From Agromyces tardus (lineage in GTDB: Bacteria > Actinomycetota > Actinomycetes > Actinomycetales > Microbacteriaceae): a DNA stretch of 64,000 nt. A model generated the notes under the pieces. That model had not been told where the DNA came from. It searched no databases and was given only the letters and a program-made list of their open reading frames with translations. Of this stretch, positions 8,419 to 19,290 are shown in pieces. How positions within the stretch are numbered: the first letter of the stretch is position 1; the number at the start of each line of letters is the position of its first letter. Position numbers and translations under genes: made by a program. The DNA lies in contig NZ_RHHB01000004.1 in NCBI RefSeq assembly GCF_003710805.1, positions 62,001-126,000 of the forward strand, written 5' to 3'.

Positions 8419-9563
8419 GCGCCGCGATCTCGCTCCGGGGGCTCTCGACGGTGGTGCCGTCGACCGTGCTCATCCAGGAGGAGGTGCGCGACGTGTTCGC
8501 CGCCCAGCCGGGCCTCAACCGGCTCGCGCAGCGCATCGTCGCGACCTCGTTCAACGTGTCGGGCATCGAGCGGCGCTACACCGTGCTCGAGGAGCTCACG
8601 TACGAGGCGCGCGAGGGCGAGCCGGTGTTCTTCGACCAGGCGACCGGTGAGCTCCTCCTTCCCGGCACGAAGGCCCGCAACGAGATCTACGCCGAGGAGG
8701 CGACGCCGCTCTACGTCGAGGCGGGCAGGGCGGCGATCGCGGCGACGCCGGGCATCGAGGCATCCGACATCACGCACGTCATCACCGTGTCGTGCACGGG
8801 CTTCTACGCGCCCGGGCCCGACTTCATGGTCGTGCGCGACCTCGGCCTGGGCGCGGCCGTGCAGCGCTACCACCTGGGCTTCATGGGGTGCTACGCGTCG
8901 ATGCCGGCGCTGCGGCAGGCGGCGCAGTTCTGCGCGGCCGACCCCGACGCGGTCGTGCTCGTGATCAGCGTCGAGCTGTGCACGCTGCACCTGCGCTCCT
9001 CGAACGATCCCGACACGATCGTGGCGTCGTCGCTCTTCGCCGACGGCGCCGGCGCCGGCATCGTGACCGCGCGTCCGCTCGAGCCGGGCGAGCGGGCGTT
9101 CGCGCTCGACCGCTTCGAGACGCGCGTGACGCCGGTGGGCGAGGGCGACATGGCGTGGAAGATCGGCGACCACGGCTTCGAGATGGTGCTCTCGAACGCC
9201 GTGCCCTCGATCATCGACGACCACATCACGGGCGCGCTCGAGCCGCTCTTCGCCCCCGAGGCCGACCTGGCCGAAGCGCTGGCGACGGATGCCGCGAGCG
9301 ACGCGGTGGCGCACTGGGCGATCCACCCCGGCGGCCGCAGCATCCTCGACAAGGTCGAGTCCCGCCTCGCGCTCACCGAGGCACAGCTCGTGCCCGCCCG
9401 TGAGACCCTGCGCGACTTCGGCAACATGTCGAGCGCGACGGTGCTGTTCGTGCTGCGCAACATCCTGCTGTCGGATGCCGCCGCCGACGGCGACCGCGTC
9501 GCGGCGATGGCGTTCGGCCCGGGGCTCACCGTCGAGTCCGCGCTCATGACCGTGCAGGCGTGA
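8415..9563 (+). CDS. Type III polyketide synthase (chalcone/alkylresorcinol synthase-like)
   Basis: 382 residues, normal for homodimeric thiolase-fold type III PKSs, which extend an acyl-CoA starter with malonyl-CoA and cyclise the chain. The catalytic triad is in place: C159 in GFMGCYASMPAL, H304 in WAIHPGGRSILD and N337 in GNMSSATVLF. A downstream methyltransferase and FAD monooxygenase, both overlapping, resemble the tailoring set of bacterial phenolic-lipid (srs-type) operons, so an alkylresorcinol or alkylpyrone product is the leading guess. The starter unit cannot be read from sequence. The start overlaps the leader ORF stop. Confidence 0.93.
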   Translation: MSAAISLRGLSTVVPSTVLIQEEVRDVFAAQPGLNRLAQRIVATSFNVSGIERRYTVLEELTYEAREGEPVFFDQATGELLLPGTKARNEIYAEEATPLYVEAGRAAIAATPGIEASDITHVITVSCTGFYAPGPDFMVVRDLGLGAAVQRYHLGFMGCYASMPALRQAAQFCAADPDAVVLVISVELCTLHLRSSNDPDTIVASSLFADGAGAGIVTARPLEPGERAFALDRFETRVTPVGEGDMAWKIGDHGFEMVLSNAVPSIIDDHITGALEPLFAPEADLAEALATDAASDAVAHWAIHPGGRSILDKVESRLALTEAQLVPARETLRDFGNMSSATVLFVLRNILLSDAAADGDRVAAMAFGPGLTVESALMTVQA

Positions 9564-10360
9564 CGGGAGGCGCCGGCGTCGTGGACCGCGGTCGGGCTCG
9601 GCGGCCGGCCCGGCGGCCGGCCCGGCGGCCGACCCGACGGCCGGTCGACCTGGCCCACCGTGACGTCGACGCGGTCGAGCTCATGGACGACCCCGCCGCC
9701 GACCCCGTGACCCTCGACCGCACCTATGACCGCTTCCGGCTCGTCAACGCGGTCGTATCGAACCCCGCCGCCGTGTACCGCGACTGGGTGCGGCCGCGAC
9801 TGTCGGTCGCGCACACGACCCGGCTGCTCGACGTCGGCGCGGGCGGCGCGGACCTGCCACGCGCGCTCCTGGCGCGGGCGCGTCGCGACGGCCTCCCGCT
9901 CGAGGTCGTGGCGATCGACCCCGACGAGCGGGCGGCGGCCTGGGTCGCGTCGCAGCCGCCCGTGCCGGGGCTCGAGTTCCGGCGGGCGATGAGCCGCGAG
10001 CTCGCCGACGCGGGCGAGCGCTTCGACGTGGTGCTGTCGAACCACGTGCTGCACCATCTCTCGCCCGAGGAGCTCGGTGCGCTCCTCGCCGACTCCGAGC
10101 GGCTCGTCGCGCCCGGCGGGGTCGCGGTGCACGGCGACATCGCCCGAGGCCCGTTCGCCTACGCGGGGTTCTGGCTCGGCACGCTGCCGTTCGCGTGGAA
10201 CCTGCTCGCCGGATCGTTCATCCGCGCCGACGGGCTCACGTCGATCCGCCGCTCCTTCACCCCCGGCGAGCTCGCCGTGGCCGTGCCGGCGGGATGGCGG
10301 GTGCGGCGGGCGTTTCCGTCACGGCTCGAGCTCGTGTGGGGCGACGATGGCGACGCGTGA
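9560..10360 (+). CDS. Class I SAM-dependent methyltransferase (PKS tailoring)
   Basis: 266 residues. LLDVGAGGADLPRALL is the SAM-binding motif I, VVAIDPDERA motif II and SNHVLHHLSPEEL motif IV. The GTG start overlaps the PKS stop (GTGA). The first 35 residues include an Arg/Pro repeat (RRPARRPARRPTRRP) encoded by a 12-bp tandem repeat; homologous cores begin around VDLAHRDVDAVELMDDP, so an internal start cannot be excluded. It probably methylates a phenolic lipid made by the PKS; unlike SrsB of Streptomyces, it is a soluble Rossmann-type enzyme, not a membrane ICMT type. Confidence 0.87.
   Translation: MTGGAGVVDRGRARRPARRPARRPTRRPVDLAHRDVDAVELMDDPAADPVTLDRTYDRFRLVNAVVSNPAAVYRDWVRPRLSVAHTTRLLDVGAGGADLPRALLARARRDGLPLEVVAIDPDERAAAWVASQPPVPGLEFRRAMSRELADAGERFDVVLSNHVLHHLSPEELGALLADSERLVAPGGVAVHGDIARGPFAYAGFWLGTLPFAWNLLAGSFIRADGLTSIRRSFTPGELAVAVPAGWRVRRAFPSRLELVWGDDGDA
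9599..9646 (+). repeat. Four tandem 12-bp units inside the methyltransferase gene
   Basis: CGGCGGCCGGCC occurs twice exactly, then twice with one to three changes. It encodes repeated ARRP/TRRP. Because the unit is a multiple of three, changes in copy number keep the frame. Confidence 0.8.
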
Positions 10361-11570
10361 GCCGGCGCGGCGCGAGCCGGCGGGGCGTGCGGATGCCGCG
10401 GGCCCCGAGCCGGCGAGCCGTGCGGATGCAGCGGGCGGCCCCCGCATGCACGACGTCGCGATCGTCGGGGCGGGCGCCGTCGGCCTCCTGCTCGGCTGCC
10501 TCCTCGCGAAGCGCGGACTCGACGTGGTCGTGCTCGAGCGCCGCACCGAACCCGCCGGACGCACACGCGCGATCGGCATCCACCCGCCGGGACTCCGCGC
10601 GCTCGACGCCGCCGGGGTCGGCGACGAGGTGCGGGCGCGGGCGGTCGCGATCCGCGGCGGCCGGGTGACGTGCGACGGACGGGTGCTCGGCGCCCTCGAG
10701 TTCCGCCGCACCGGCGCGGTGCGCTCGCTGCCGCAACGCGAGACCGAGGCGCTGCTCGAGGCGCGGCTGCGGGAGTCGCCCAGCGCGGAGCTCCGCCGCG
10801 GAGTCGAGGTGCGGGGCGTCCACGACCGGGGCACGCACGTCGACCTCGATGCGACGACGGCCGAGGGACCCGTGACGGTGGCGGCGCGCTACGCAGTCGG
10901 GGCCGACGGAGTGCGCAGCGGCATCCGCGAGCTCATCGACGCCGGCTGGCTGCCGCGGCGCGGGCGGGCGCACTACGTGATGTGCGACACGCGCGACGAC
11001 ACGGGGGAGCCCGACGTCGCGCTGCTGCACTTCGAGCGGGCCGGTGTCGTCGAGTCGTTCCCGCTGCCGGGCGGCGAGCGGCGCTGGGTGGCGTGGGTTC
11101 GGCGACCGCTCGAATCGCCCACGGCCGAGTCGCTCGCGACGATCGTGGCGACGCGAACCGGGGGCACGTTCGACACGGATGCCGCCGGCGCGCCGACCGC
11201 GTTCGAGGCGCGCCAGCACCTGGTGCGGCGCATGGCCGTGGGGCGGGTCGCCCTCGTCGGCGACGCCGCGCACGAGGTGAGCCCCATCGGCGGACAGGGC
11301 ATGAACCTCGGCTGGCTCGACGCCGTGCAACTGGACCGCGAGCTCGCCCACGCCTTCGCCGCGGGCGCGCCGTTCGACGCGTTCGCCGCCTACGACCAGT
11401 CGCGGCGCGCCGCGGCCTCGCGCGCCATCCGCCAGGCGGGCTTCAACATGGCGATGGGCGGACCGACCACCGGCGTGCGCCTGAAGGCCCGCAACGCCGC
11501 GGTGCGGGTGCTCGCGGTGCCGCCCTTCCGCGGCGTGCTCGCGAGCGCGTTCACGATGCGCTGGCTCTGA
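10347..11570 (+). CDS. FAD-dependent monooxygenase (PHBH-fold, PKS tailoring)
   Basis: 407 residues from ATG 10347, which overlaps the methyltransferase stop. The FAD dinucleotide motif is VGAGAVG (40-46), and the second FAD motif is VGDAAHEVSPIGGQGMN starting at V304 (G305, D306, H309). GVRSGIRELI resembles the DG motif. These define group A flavoprotein hydroxylases, which would hydroxylate the aromatic ring of the PKS product. Residues 1-33 are a low-complexity extension with two copies of an EPAxRADAAG unit; the enzyme fold starts at the ATG at 10446 (MHDVAIVG), an alternative start. Confidence 0.88.
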   Translation: MATREPARREPAGRADAAGPEPASRADAAGGPRMHDVAIVGAGAVGLLLGCLLAKRGLDVVVLERRTEPAGRTRAIGIHPPGLRALDAAGVGDEVRARAVAIRGGRVTCDGRVLGALEFRRTGAVRSLPQRETEALLEARLRESPSAELRRGVEVRGVHDRGTHVDLDATTAEGPVTVAARYAVGADGVRSGIRELIDAGWLPRRGRAHYVMCDTRDDTGEPDVALLHFERAGVVESFPLPGGERRWVAWVRRPLESPTAESLATIVATRTGGTFDTDAAGAPTAFEARQHLVRRMAVGRVALVGDAAHEVSPIGGQGMNLGWLDAVQLDRELAHAFAAGAPFDAFAAYDQSRRAAASRAIRQAGFNMAMGGPTTGVRLKARNAAVRVLAVPPFRGVLASAFTMRWL

Positions 11571-11633
11571 GCGGATGCCGCCGGCGCACCGGCCCCGGCC
11601 GCGCGCCCCCGCCCGCGCCCGCGCGCCCGGCAC

Positions 11634-12074
11634 TCAGGTGGTGATGCGCGTGAGCACGAAGAGCGGGATCTGCCGGTCGGTCTTGGCCTGGTAGTCGTCG
11701 TAGGCGGGCCAGGTCTCGGTGGCGCGCTTCCACCACTCGGCCTTCTCGGCGCCGGTGACCTCGCGGGCCTCGTAGTCGTGCTTCTCCGGGCCGTCCTGCA
11801 GCTCGACGTGGGGGTGCGCCTTGAGGTTGAAGTACCACGCGGGGTGCTCGGGGCGGCCGCCCTGCGACGCGACGACGGCGTACTCGCCCTCGTGCTCGAC
11901 GCGCATGAGCGCGGTCTTGCGCAGCTTGCCGCTCTTCGCGCCCACGGTCGTGAGCACGATCACGGGCTTGCCGCGCAGCAGGTTCGCCTCGGCGCCCCCG
12001 GTCGCCTCGTACGTCTCGGCCTGGTCGCGCGCCCACTTCGACGAACTCGGCGCGTACTCGCCCTGCAGTGGCAT
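11634..12074 (-). CDS. Deazaflavin (F420)-dependent nitroreductase family protein (DDN-like)
   Basis: 146 residues. [36 protein letters not shown] and [19 protein letters not shown] are the classic signature of the split-barrel Ddn/FDOR-A family, whose mycobacterial members use F420H2 to reduce quinones and nitro compounds. GAGGAGGAA lies just before the ATG at 12074. It is convergent with the FAD monooxygenase and stands alone. F420 genes elsewhere in this window (46403-50025, 60952) make F420 use plausible. Confidence 0.9.
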   Translation of the reverse strand: MPLQGEYAPSSSKWARDQAETYEATGGAEANLLRGKPVIVLTTVGAKSGKLRKTALMRVEHEGEYAVVASQGGRPEHPAWYFNLKAHPHVELQDGPEKHDYEAREVTGAEKAEWWKRATETWPAYDDYQAKTDRQIPLFVLTRITT

Positions 12075-12313
12075 GGTTCCTCCTCGATCGGCTTCCCCTC
12101 ACGCTAACGCCGGATGCCGCGTGCCGATTCCTCCGGGAACGCCACGCGCCCGCGACATCCCGCCACACGCGGGCCGGAGCCCAGCATGGGCGGGGCGCAG
12201 CGGCCGCTTCCGGCATCGACAGCGCCGCGGCATCCGTCTAGCGTGTGAGGCGGGGGAGCGGCCGGTGCGCCGACGAGATCGGCGAAGCCGGAATACCGAC
12301 CTCTTCGGGAAAG

Positions 12314-12332
12314 TTGAGTGGAGTAGACTCAA
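12314..12332 (+). promoter_or_regulatory. HAIR operator (HspR site) with embedded -10 box
   Basis: TTGAGT-N7-ACTCAA is a complete HspR-associated inverted repeat (family consensus CTTGAGT-N7-ACTCAAG; the right half has the final G, the left half lacks the C). TAGACT at 12324-12329 inside it fits a -10 box, so a bound repressor would block transcription of clpB 20 bases downstream. Confidence 0.88.
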
Positions 12333-12351
12333 GTTTGAAGAAGGGATTCCC

Positions 12352-14568
<2,217 letters not shown>

Positions 14569-14571
14569 CCG

Positions 14572-15837
14572 TCATCCGCCCACGGTCTGCGACGCCTCGG
14601 CCACCCCGTTGGCCGAGGCGGGCACCCGGCGCTCGAGCACGAGGGCGAGCACGAGGACGCTCGCGCAGCCGGCCAGCATCGTGATGATGTAGGCGGCGTC
14701 CCAGCCGTTCGCGAGCAGCAGGCCCGCGGCGATCGGGCCCGTGATCGCGCCGCCCTGGAACGCCGCCGCGCTCACGGCGTTGACCCGGCCGCGGTTGCGG
14801 TCGGTGGCGAGGTCGTTGTACATGGCCGGCACAGTCGGCTGGAGCATCGTCTCGCCGAACGCGAAGATGCCCATGAACGCGAGCACGCCGATCGCGGCGG
14901 CGACCGAGTCGGGCAGCAGGCCGGTCGCGCCGAGCACGAGCCATGATGCGGCCCACACGAGCGCCATGACCTGCATCACGCGGGTGCGGCGTCGGCCCGC
15001 GATGAGCTTGAGCACCGCGAACTGCAGCAGCACGATCACGGCGGTGTTGACCGCGAACGAGAGGCCGACGACCCGCGTCGACACCTCCGAGACCTGCCGC
15101 GCGAACGCCGGGAAGCCCGCCTCCATCTGCCCGTAGCCGATGAACACCGAGATGAACGTGACGAGCGTCAGCCACAGCACCGCCGGCCGGCGCAGGATCT
15201 CGCGGTAGCTCCCGCCCGCCTCGTCGTCGGTGCCCGGTTCTCCCTGCGTGCGCACGTGCCGCAGCGGGCCGAGCAGCAGCGCCATGGGGATGAACCCGCT
15301 CGCCGCGTCGGCGAGGAAGATCGCCGTGAACGTCGCCGGGTTCTGCACGTCGACGAGGAATCCGCCGATGATGCCGCCCACGCCGATGCCGAGATTGACG
15401 AGGGCGAAGTTCACCCCGAAGTACTGCTGCCGCAGCTCGCCGTCGACGATCGTCGCGATGAGTGCGTTGAATCCCGGCCACGAGAGGCCGAAGTTGACGC
15501 CGATGAGCACGATCGCGATCGCCGCGACTCCGGGGTGGGTCGCGAAGGCGAGCAGCGTGCAGCCCGCGATCATCGAGCTGATGCCGAAGAGGAGCACCGC
15601 TCGCGCGCCGTACCGGTCGATGAGGGTGCCGCCCGGGCCGGTGACCGCCAGCGCGGTGATCGCGATGAGGCTCATGAGCGCGCCGGAGATCCCGAGATCG
15701 AACCCCCGCACCTCGTGCAGGTAGATGATCGTGAACGGCAGCGTGAGGCCGCGCCCGAGCGTCTGGATCGCGACCGTCGACAGCAGCCACCGCCCCTCGG
15801 TCGGAAGGGCCTTCCAGAACGTCGTCATGCCGGTCAC
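14572..15837 (-). CDS. MFS transporter
   Basis: 421 residues with about 12 hydrophobic segments. The loop DRYGARAVLLFGISSM after the second segment is the MFS motif A region, and NDLATDRNRGRVNAVSAAAFQGGAITGPIAAG is the equivalent late region. Probably a drug or metabolite exporter; substrate unknown. I chose the GTG at 15837 because CAGAAT sits exactly six bases upstream, the spacing of leaderless promoters repeated in this window; ATG 15828 is nearly equivalent. Confidence 0.85.
   Translation of the reverse strand: MTGMTTFWKALPTEGRWLLSTVAIQTLGRGLTLPFTIIYLHEVRGFDLGISGALMSLIAITALAVTGPGGTLIDRYGARAVLLFGISSMIAGCTLLAFATHPGVAAIAIVLIGVNFGLSWPGFNALIATIVDGELRQQYFGVNFALVNLGIGVGGIIGGFLVDVQNPATFTAIFLADAASGFIPMALLLGPLRHVRTQGEPGTDDEAGGSYREILRRPAVLWLTLVTFISVFIGYGQMEAGFPAFARQVSEVSTRVVGLSFAVNTAVIVLLQFAVLKLIAGRRRTRVMQVMALVWAASWLVLGATGLLPDSVAAAIGVLAFMGIFAFGETMLQPTVPAMYNDLATDRNRGRVNAVSAAAFQGGAITGPIAAGLLLANGWDAAYIITMLAGCASVLVLALVLERRVPASANGVAEASQTVGG
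14594..14619. terminator. Possible bidirectional terminator between clpB and the MFS gene
   Basis: GCCTCGGCCA and TGGCCGAGGC form a perfect 10-bp stem with a 6-base loop between the convergent genes, though it lies inside the C-terminal coding of the MFS gene. No T-tract, as is usual at high GC. Confidence 0.45.
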
Positions 15838-15993
15838 CAGTGCATTCTGCCGGAGCCCACCGACACGCTCCGGACCCATCGGCCCGCGCTGTGGAGAGCG
15901 GGTCCGGCTCGGCGCAGTGCAGCCCGCACGCCCGGCCGCGGCACCCGCTCATCTCACCGGGGCGGATGCCGCGTGGGCCCGGTCGGGGCCCGC

Positions 15994-16587
15994 TCAGCCG
16001 ATGAACTCCACGATGTCGGCGCAGAAGTCGCGGTTCTCGGTCTCGAAGTGACCCTTCACGTCGGCGCCGAGGAACTCGACGAACTTGTCGTCGTCGGGGT
16101 TGGACGGGGTGCCGTTGGTGTCGATCACGATGGAGAAGAAGTTGCGCCCCGTGTCGATGAAGAGGCGATCCCCGTTGTCGTCGTAGTACGTCGTCGGGCC
16201 GGTGTGGAGCACCTCGATCGTGATCTTGCCGTCACCGTTGTCCGTCACGTGCAGGTCCTTGTCGACGCCGTGCGAGATCCCCGACAACGTCGCACCGGTC
16301 TCCACGTTGGTCCACGAGAACTTCGACGTGAAGGTGCTGCCGCCGTAGTACAGGCCATCGCCGCGCTGCTGGAAGCGGAAGGTGCCCCAGGCGTCCTCGG
16401 TGTACAGCACGTCGAACGGAACGACGTCCCGCGTGCACCAGTCGTCGTGCTCGACCTGCTCGATGTGCTCGATGTGGTCGCTCCAATGCTCGAGGTAGGG
16501 GCGCGCTGCGGATGCCGGTGCGGCGACCGCGAGGGAGAGTGCGGCGGCGGCGGCGAGCACCGCCGTGATGGATGTCTTCAGGTTCAT
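15994..16587 (-). CDS. Secreted hypothetical protein
   Basis: 197 residues. Residues 1-28 are a Sec signal peptide with a probable cut after APASA. The mature part is rich in Asp, His and aromatic residues (LEHWSDHIEHIEQVEHDDW) and looks like a beta-rich exported domain (TFRFQQRGDGLYYGGSTFTSKFSW). It contains three cysteines (one in DDWCTRD, one in RDFCADI). GGAGGAG precedes the ATG at 16587. I do not recognise the family. Reading could extend upstream to 16785, but that part lacks a sensible start and precedes the signal peptide. Confidence 0.82.
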   Translation of the reverse strand: MNLKTSITAVLAAAAALSLAVAAPASAARPYLEHWSDHIEHIEQVEHDDWCTRDVVPFDVLYTEDAWGTFRFQQRGDGLYYGGSTFTSKFSWTNVETGATLSGISHGVDKDLHVTDNGDGKITIEVLHTGPTTYYDDNGDRLFIDTGRNFFSIVIDTNGTPSNPDDDKFVEFLGADVKGHFETENRDFCADIVEFIG

Positions 16588-16750
16588 TGCTGCTCCTCCG
16601 GATCGGGTTGTGCGCCCGGCTCGCTCTCTCCCCGCCACGTCACAACTGAGGAATCCTCGCGGATGGGACGAACCGCACGCTACTCCCGACGTGCCTCGAC
16701 GGTCACCCCCCGTTCGGGCCGGGGTGGCGAGCGCACGTATGCTCGGACGC

Positions 16751-17800
16751 ATGCTCGCCACCGTCATCCATGCTGCCCGTGACATCCGCGTCGAAGAGGT
16801 GCCGGACCCGGCCCTCAGCGCCGGGAGCGACGCGATCGTGCGCGTCGTCGCCGCCTGCGTCTGCGGGTCCGACCTCTGGCCCTACCGCGGGGTCACGCCC
16901 ACGAACGAACCGCACCGCATCGGCCACGAGTTCGTCGGCGTCGTCGAGGCCGTCGGTCCCGACGTGCGCCGCGTGCGGGAGGGCGACTTCGTGATCGCCC
17001 CGTTCTACGTGTGCGACAACACGTGCGTGAACTGCGCCAACGGCGTGAGCACCTCGTGCCTCAACGGCAGCTGGTGGGGGAGCGACGACCGGCTCGGCGG
17101 GTTCGCCGACGGCGGGCAGGGCGAGCGCGTGCGCGTGCCGCTCGCCGACGGCACCCTCGCGGTCGTGCCCGGCCCGGTCGCCGACGACGAGATCCCCGGG
17201 CTCCTCACGCTGAGCGACGTCATGGGCACCGGGCACCACGCGGCGGTCTCCGCGGGCGTCGGCCCGGGCGACACGGTCGCCGTGGTCGGCGACGGCGCGG
17301 TCGGCCTCTGCGCCATCATCGCGGCAAAGCGACTCGGCGCCACGACGATCATCGCGATGTCGCGGCATCCGCAGCGCCAGGCCCTCGCCCGCGAGTTCGG
17401 CGCGACGCACATCGTCGAGGAACGCGGCGACGAGGGCGTGGCCCGGGTGCAGGAGCTCACCGGCGGTATCGGCGCCGACCGGGTGCTCGAGTGCGTGGGC
17501 ACGAGGGAGTCGATGGACCAGGCGATCCGGTCGGCGCGCCCGGGCGGCATGGTCGGCTACGTCGGCGTGCCGAACGGCGGCCCCGAGCTGCCGGTGCGTC
17601 CGCTGTTCAACCGCAACGTCGGCGTCAACGGCGGCGTCGCACCGGTGCGCGGCTACATCGAGGAACTGCTGCCCGACGTGCGCTCGGGGGCGATCAGGCC
17701 CGGCCTCGTGTTCGATCTCGAGCTGCCGCTCGCCGAGGCCGCGGAGGCGTACGCCGCGATGGACGAGCGCCGGGCCACCAAGGTGCTGCTGCGCCCGTAG
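16751..17800 (+). CDS. Zinc-dependent alcohol dehydrogenase (MDR family)
   Basis: 349 residues. CVCGSDLWPYRG holds the catalytic zinc cysteine, GHEFVGVVE the zinc histidine and glutamate, and DNTCVNCANGVSTSCLNG the structural-zinc cysteine cluster (partly degenerate). VAVVGDGAVGLCAI is the NAD(P)-binding motif. It oxidises an alcohol or reduces an aldehyde; substrate unknown. TATGCT seven bases before the ATG at 16751 suggests a leaderless transcript and decides against the ATG at 16739, which lies inside that box. Confidence 0.9.
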   Translation: MLATVIHAARDIRVEEVPDPALSAGSDAIVRVVAACVCGSDLWPYRGVTPTNEPHRIGHEFVGVVEAVGPDVRRVREGDFVIAPFYVCDNTCVNCANGVSTSCLNGSWWGSDDRLGGFADGGQGERVRVPLADGTLAVVPGPVADDEIPGLLTLSDVMGTGHHAAVSAGVGPGDTVAVVGDGAVGLCAIIAAKRLGATTIIAMSRHPQRQALAREFGATHIVEERGDEGVARVQELTGGIGADRVLECVGTRESMDQAIRSARPGGMVGYVGVPNGGPELPVRPLFNRNVGVNGGVAPVRGYIEELLPDVRSGAIRPGLVFDLELPLAEAAEAYAAMDERRATKVLLRP

Positions 17801-17838
17801 CGGCCGGCGGATGCCGCGGCATCCGTCCACGCGATGAC

Positions 17839-17874
17839 GAACGACCCGCCGCCGAGACCGGGGGCGGGTCGTTC
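17839..17874. terminator. Bidirectional terminator
   Basis: GAACGACCCGCC (17839-17850) and GGCGGGTCGTTC (17863-17874) pair perfectly over 12 bases with a 12-base loop, midway between convergent genes. Confidence 0.75.
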
Positions 17875-17891
17875 CGCGTGCGGACGCCGGC

Positions 17892-18485
17892 TCAGGCCGC
17901 GGTGATCACGAGCTCGCCGAGCGGCTTGCGCGAGCGGGGCGCGACCTCGCGCTGGCGCAGCTGCTCGGGGAGCGCGTCGACGTCGCCGAGGCTGCCGAGT
18001 GCGGTGATCGAGACGGGCTCGAGGCCGTCGCCGAGCCCGAACGCCTCGCTCAGGCGTGCGACGTCGAAACCGCCCATCTGGTGGGTGTGCAGGCCCTCGT
18101 GCTGCGCCTGCACCGAGAGGTGCGCGACGGCCTGTCCCAGGTCGTAGAGGGCCCAGCGGCGGGGCGTCCCCTGCTCGTCGGCGACCTCGGCGACGTTCAC
18201 GATGAGCACGGCGGCCGAGTCGGCCCAGGCCTGGTTGAAGCCGAGGAGCGCGTCGTGCACGGTCGTGAACTCGGGGGTGCCGCGGCGGGCGACGATGAAC
18301 CGCCAGGGCTGCACGTTGTTCGCCGACGGCGCCCACCGGGCGGCCTCGAGCACGGTGCGCAGGGTGTCGGCGCCGATCTCGGCCGTGGGGTCGAAGGCGC
18401 GCGGGCTCCAGCGCTCGACGAGCGCGCTGATGAGCGGGGCGTCGGTGTCGGCGTTGCGCGAGGTGAGGTCGGTGATGAGGGTCAT
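17892..18485 (-). CDS. Nitroreductase family protein
   Basis: 197 residues. ALVERWSPRAFDPTAEI, ARWAPSANNVQPWRFIVARR and DLGQAVAHLSVQAQHEGLHTHQMGGFD are the FMN-binding segments of the NfsA/FRP nitroreductase fold, which reduces quinones or nitro compounds with NAD(P)H. AGGAA lies before the ATG at 18485. It is FMN-type and unrelated to the F420-type protein at 11634. Confidence 0.9.
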   Translation of the reverse strand: MTLITDLTSRNADTDAPLISALVERWSPRAFDPTAEIGADTLRTVLEAARWAPSANNVQPWRFIVARRGTPEFTTVHDALLGFNQAWADSAAVLIVNVAEVADEQGTPRRWALYDLGQAVAHLSVQAQHEGLHTHQMGGFDVARLSEAFGLGDGLEPVSITALGSLGDVDALPEQLRQREVAPRSRKPLGELVITAA

Positions 18486-18711
18486 GATGATTCCTGACTT
18501 CCAGTGAGCGGATGTCGGGACTCCATCGGCCCAGATGACTCAACGGATGCTGGGGCCTCCGCTATTCCATGCAATCGCATATTCGCAGGAACGGAGCCCG
18601 CGATGGGCGTCGACGACGCCGGGGGACCTTCGCCTCGATGGCCGGGCCGCGAGGGGCATAGCGTTCGAGGCGTCGTCGCCCGTGCGCCGCGCTCGGGCGG
18701 AGGGGATCGTG

Positions 18712-19269
18712 ATGAAGGTGCTGGTGGCGTACTCGAGCAAGTACGGAGCGACGAAGGGGATCGCCGAACGAATCGGGTCGGCGATGCGACGGCCCGGCCT
18801 CGACGTCGTCGTCGCGCGATGCAAGGACGTGCGGGACCCGTCGGGGTACGACGCGTTCGTCGTCGGCTCCGCGGCGTACATGTTCAACTGGCGCAAGGAC
18901 GCGCGGAAGTTCGTGCGGCGCAATGCGGAACTGCTCGCCGAACGCCCGGTGTGGCTGTTCAGCAGCGGGCCGCTCGGCACCGACACGGTCGACAAGGACG
19001 GCAACGACGTGCTCGCCGGGGCCGAGCCGAAGCAGTTCGCCGAGTTCGACGACCTCGTCGGCCCGCGCGGCATGCAGGTCTTCTTCGGCGCGTTCGATCC
19101 CGAGCAGGTGCGCGGCGTCGATCGGATCGTCGCGTGGATGCCGGCGATCCACGACGTGATGCCCTCGGGGGACTTCCGCGACTGGAAGGCGATCGACGAT
19201 TGGGCGCACCGGATCGCCGACGAGCTCGCGATCCCGGCCGCACCGGCCGCTCCCGACGCGTCCGCCTGA
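18712..19269 (+). CDS. Flavodoxin domain protein (protoporphyrinogen oxidase HemG-like)
   Basis: 185 residues. The N-terminal MKVLVAYSSKYGATKGIAERIG is the FMN phosphate-binding loop of flavodoxins, followed by YDAFVVGSAAYMFNWRKDARKFVRR and WLFSSGPLGTD. This is the flavodoxin-domain class often annotated as menaquinone-dependent protoporphyrinogen oxidase-like; the actual partner is unknown. The GTG at 18709 directly before the ATG is an alternative start. The 226 bases upstream hold an AT-richer patch near 18571-18590 that could be the promoter. Confidence 0.87.
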   Translation: MKVLVAYSSKYGATKGIAERIGSAMRRPGLDVVVARCKDVRDPSGYDAFVVGSAAYMFNWRKDARKFVRRNAELLAERPVWLFSSGPLGTDTVDKDGNDVLAGAEPKQFAEFDDLVGPRGMQVFFGAFDPEQVRGVDRIVAWMPAIHDVMPSGDFRDWKAIDDWAHRIADELAIPAAPAAPDASA

Positions 19270-19290
19270 GCCGGCGGGAGCGTCGCCCCG

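Noticed and set aside
16588-16785. Longer start for the secreted protein at 15994
   Set aside because: It would put 66 residues before a clear signal peptide, and the ATG at 16587 has a perfect GGAGGAG site.
18535-18711. N-terminal extension of the flavodoxin protein
   Set aside because: The frame is open but low in domain content, and the flavodoxin fold begins exactly at MKVLVAYSSKYG; the region before it looks like promoter.
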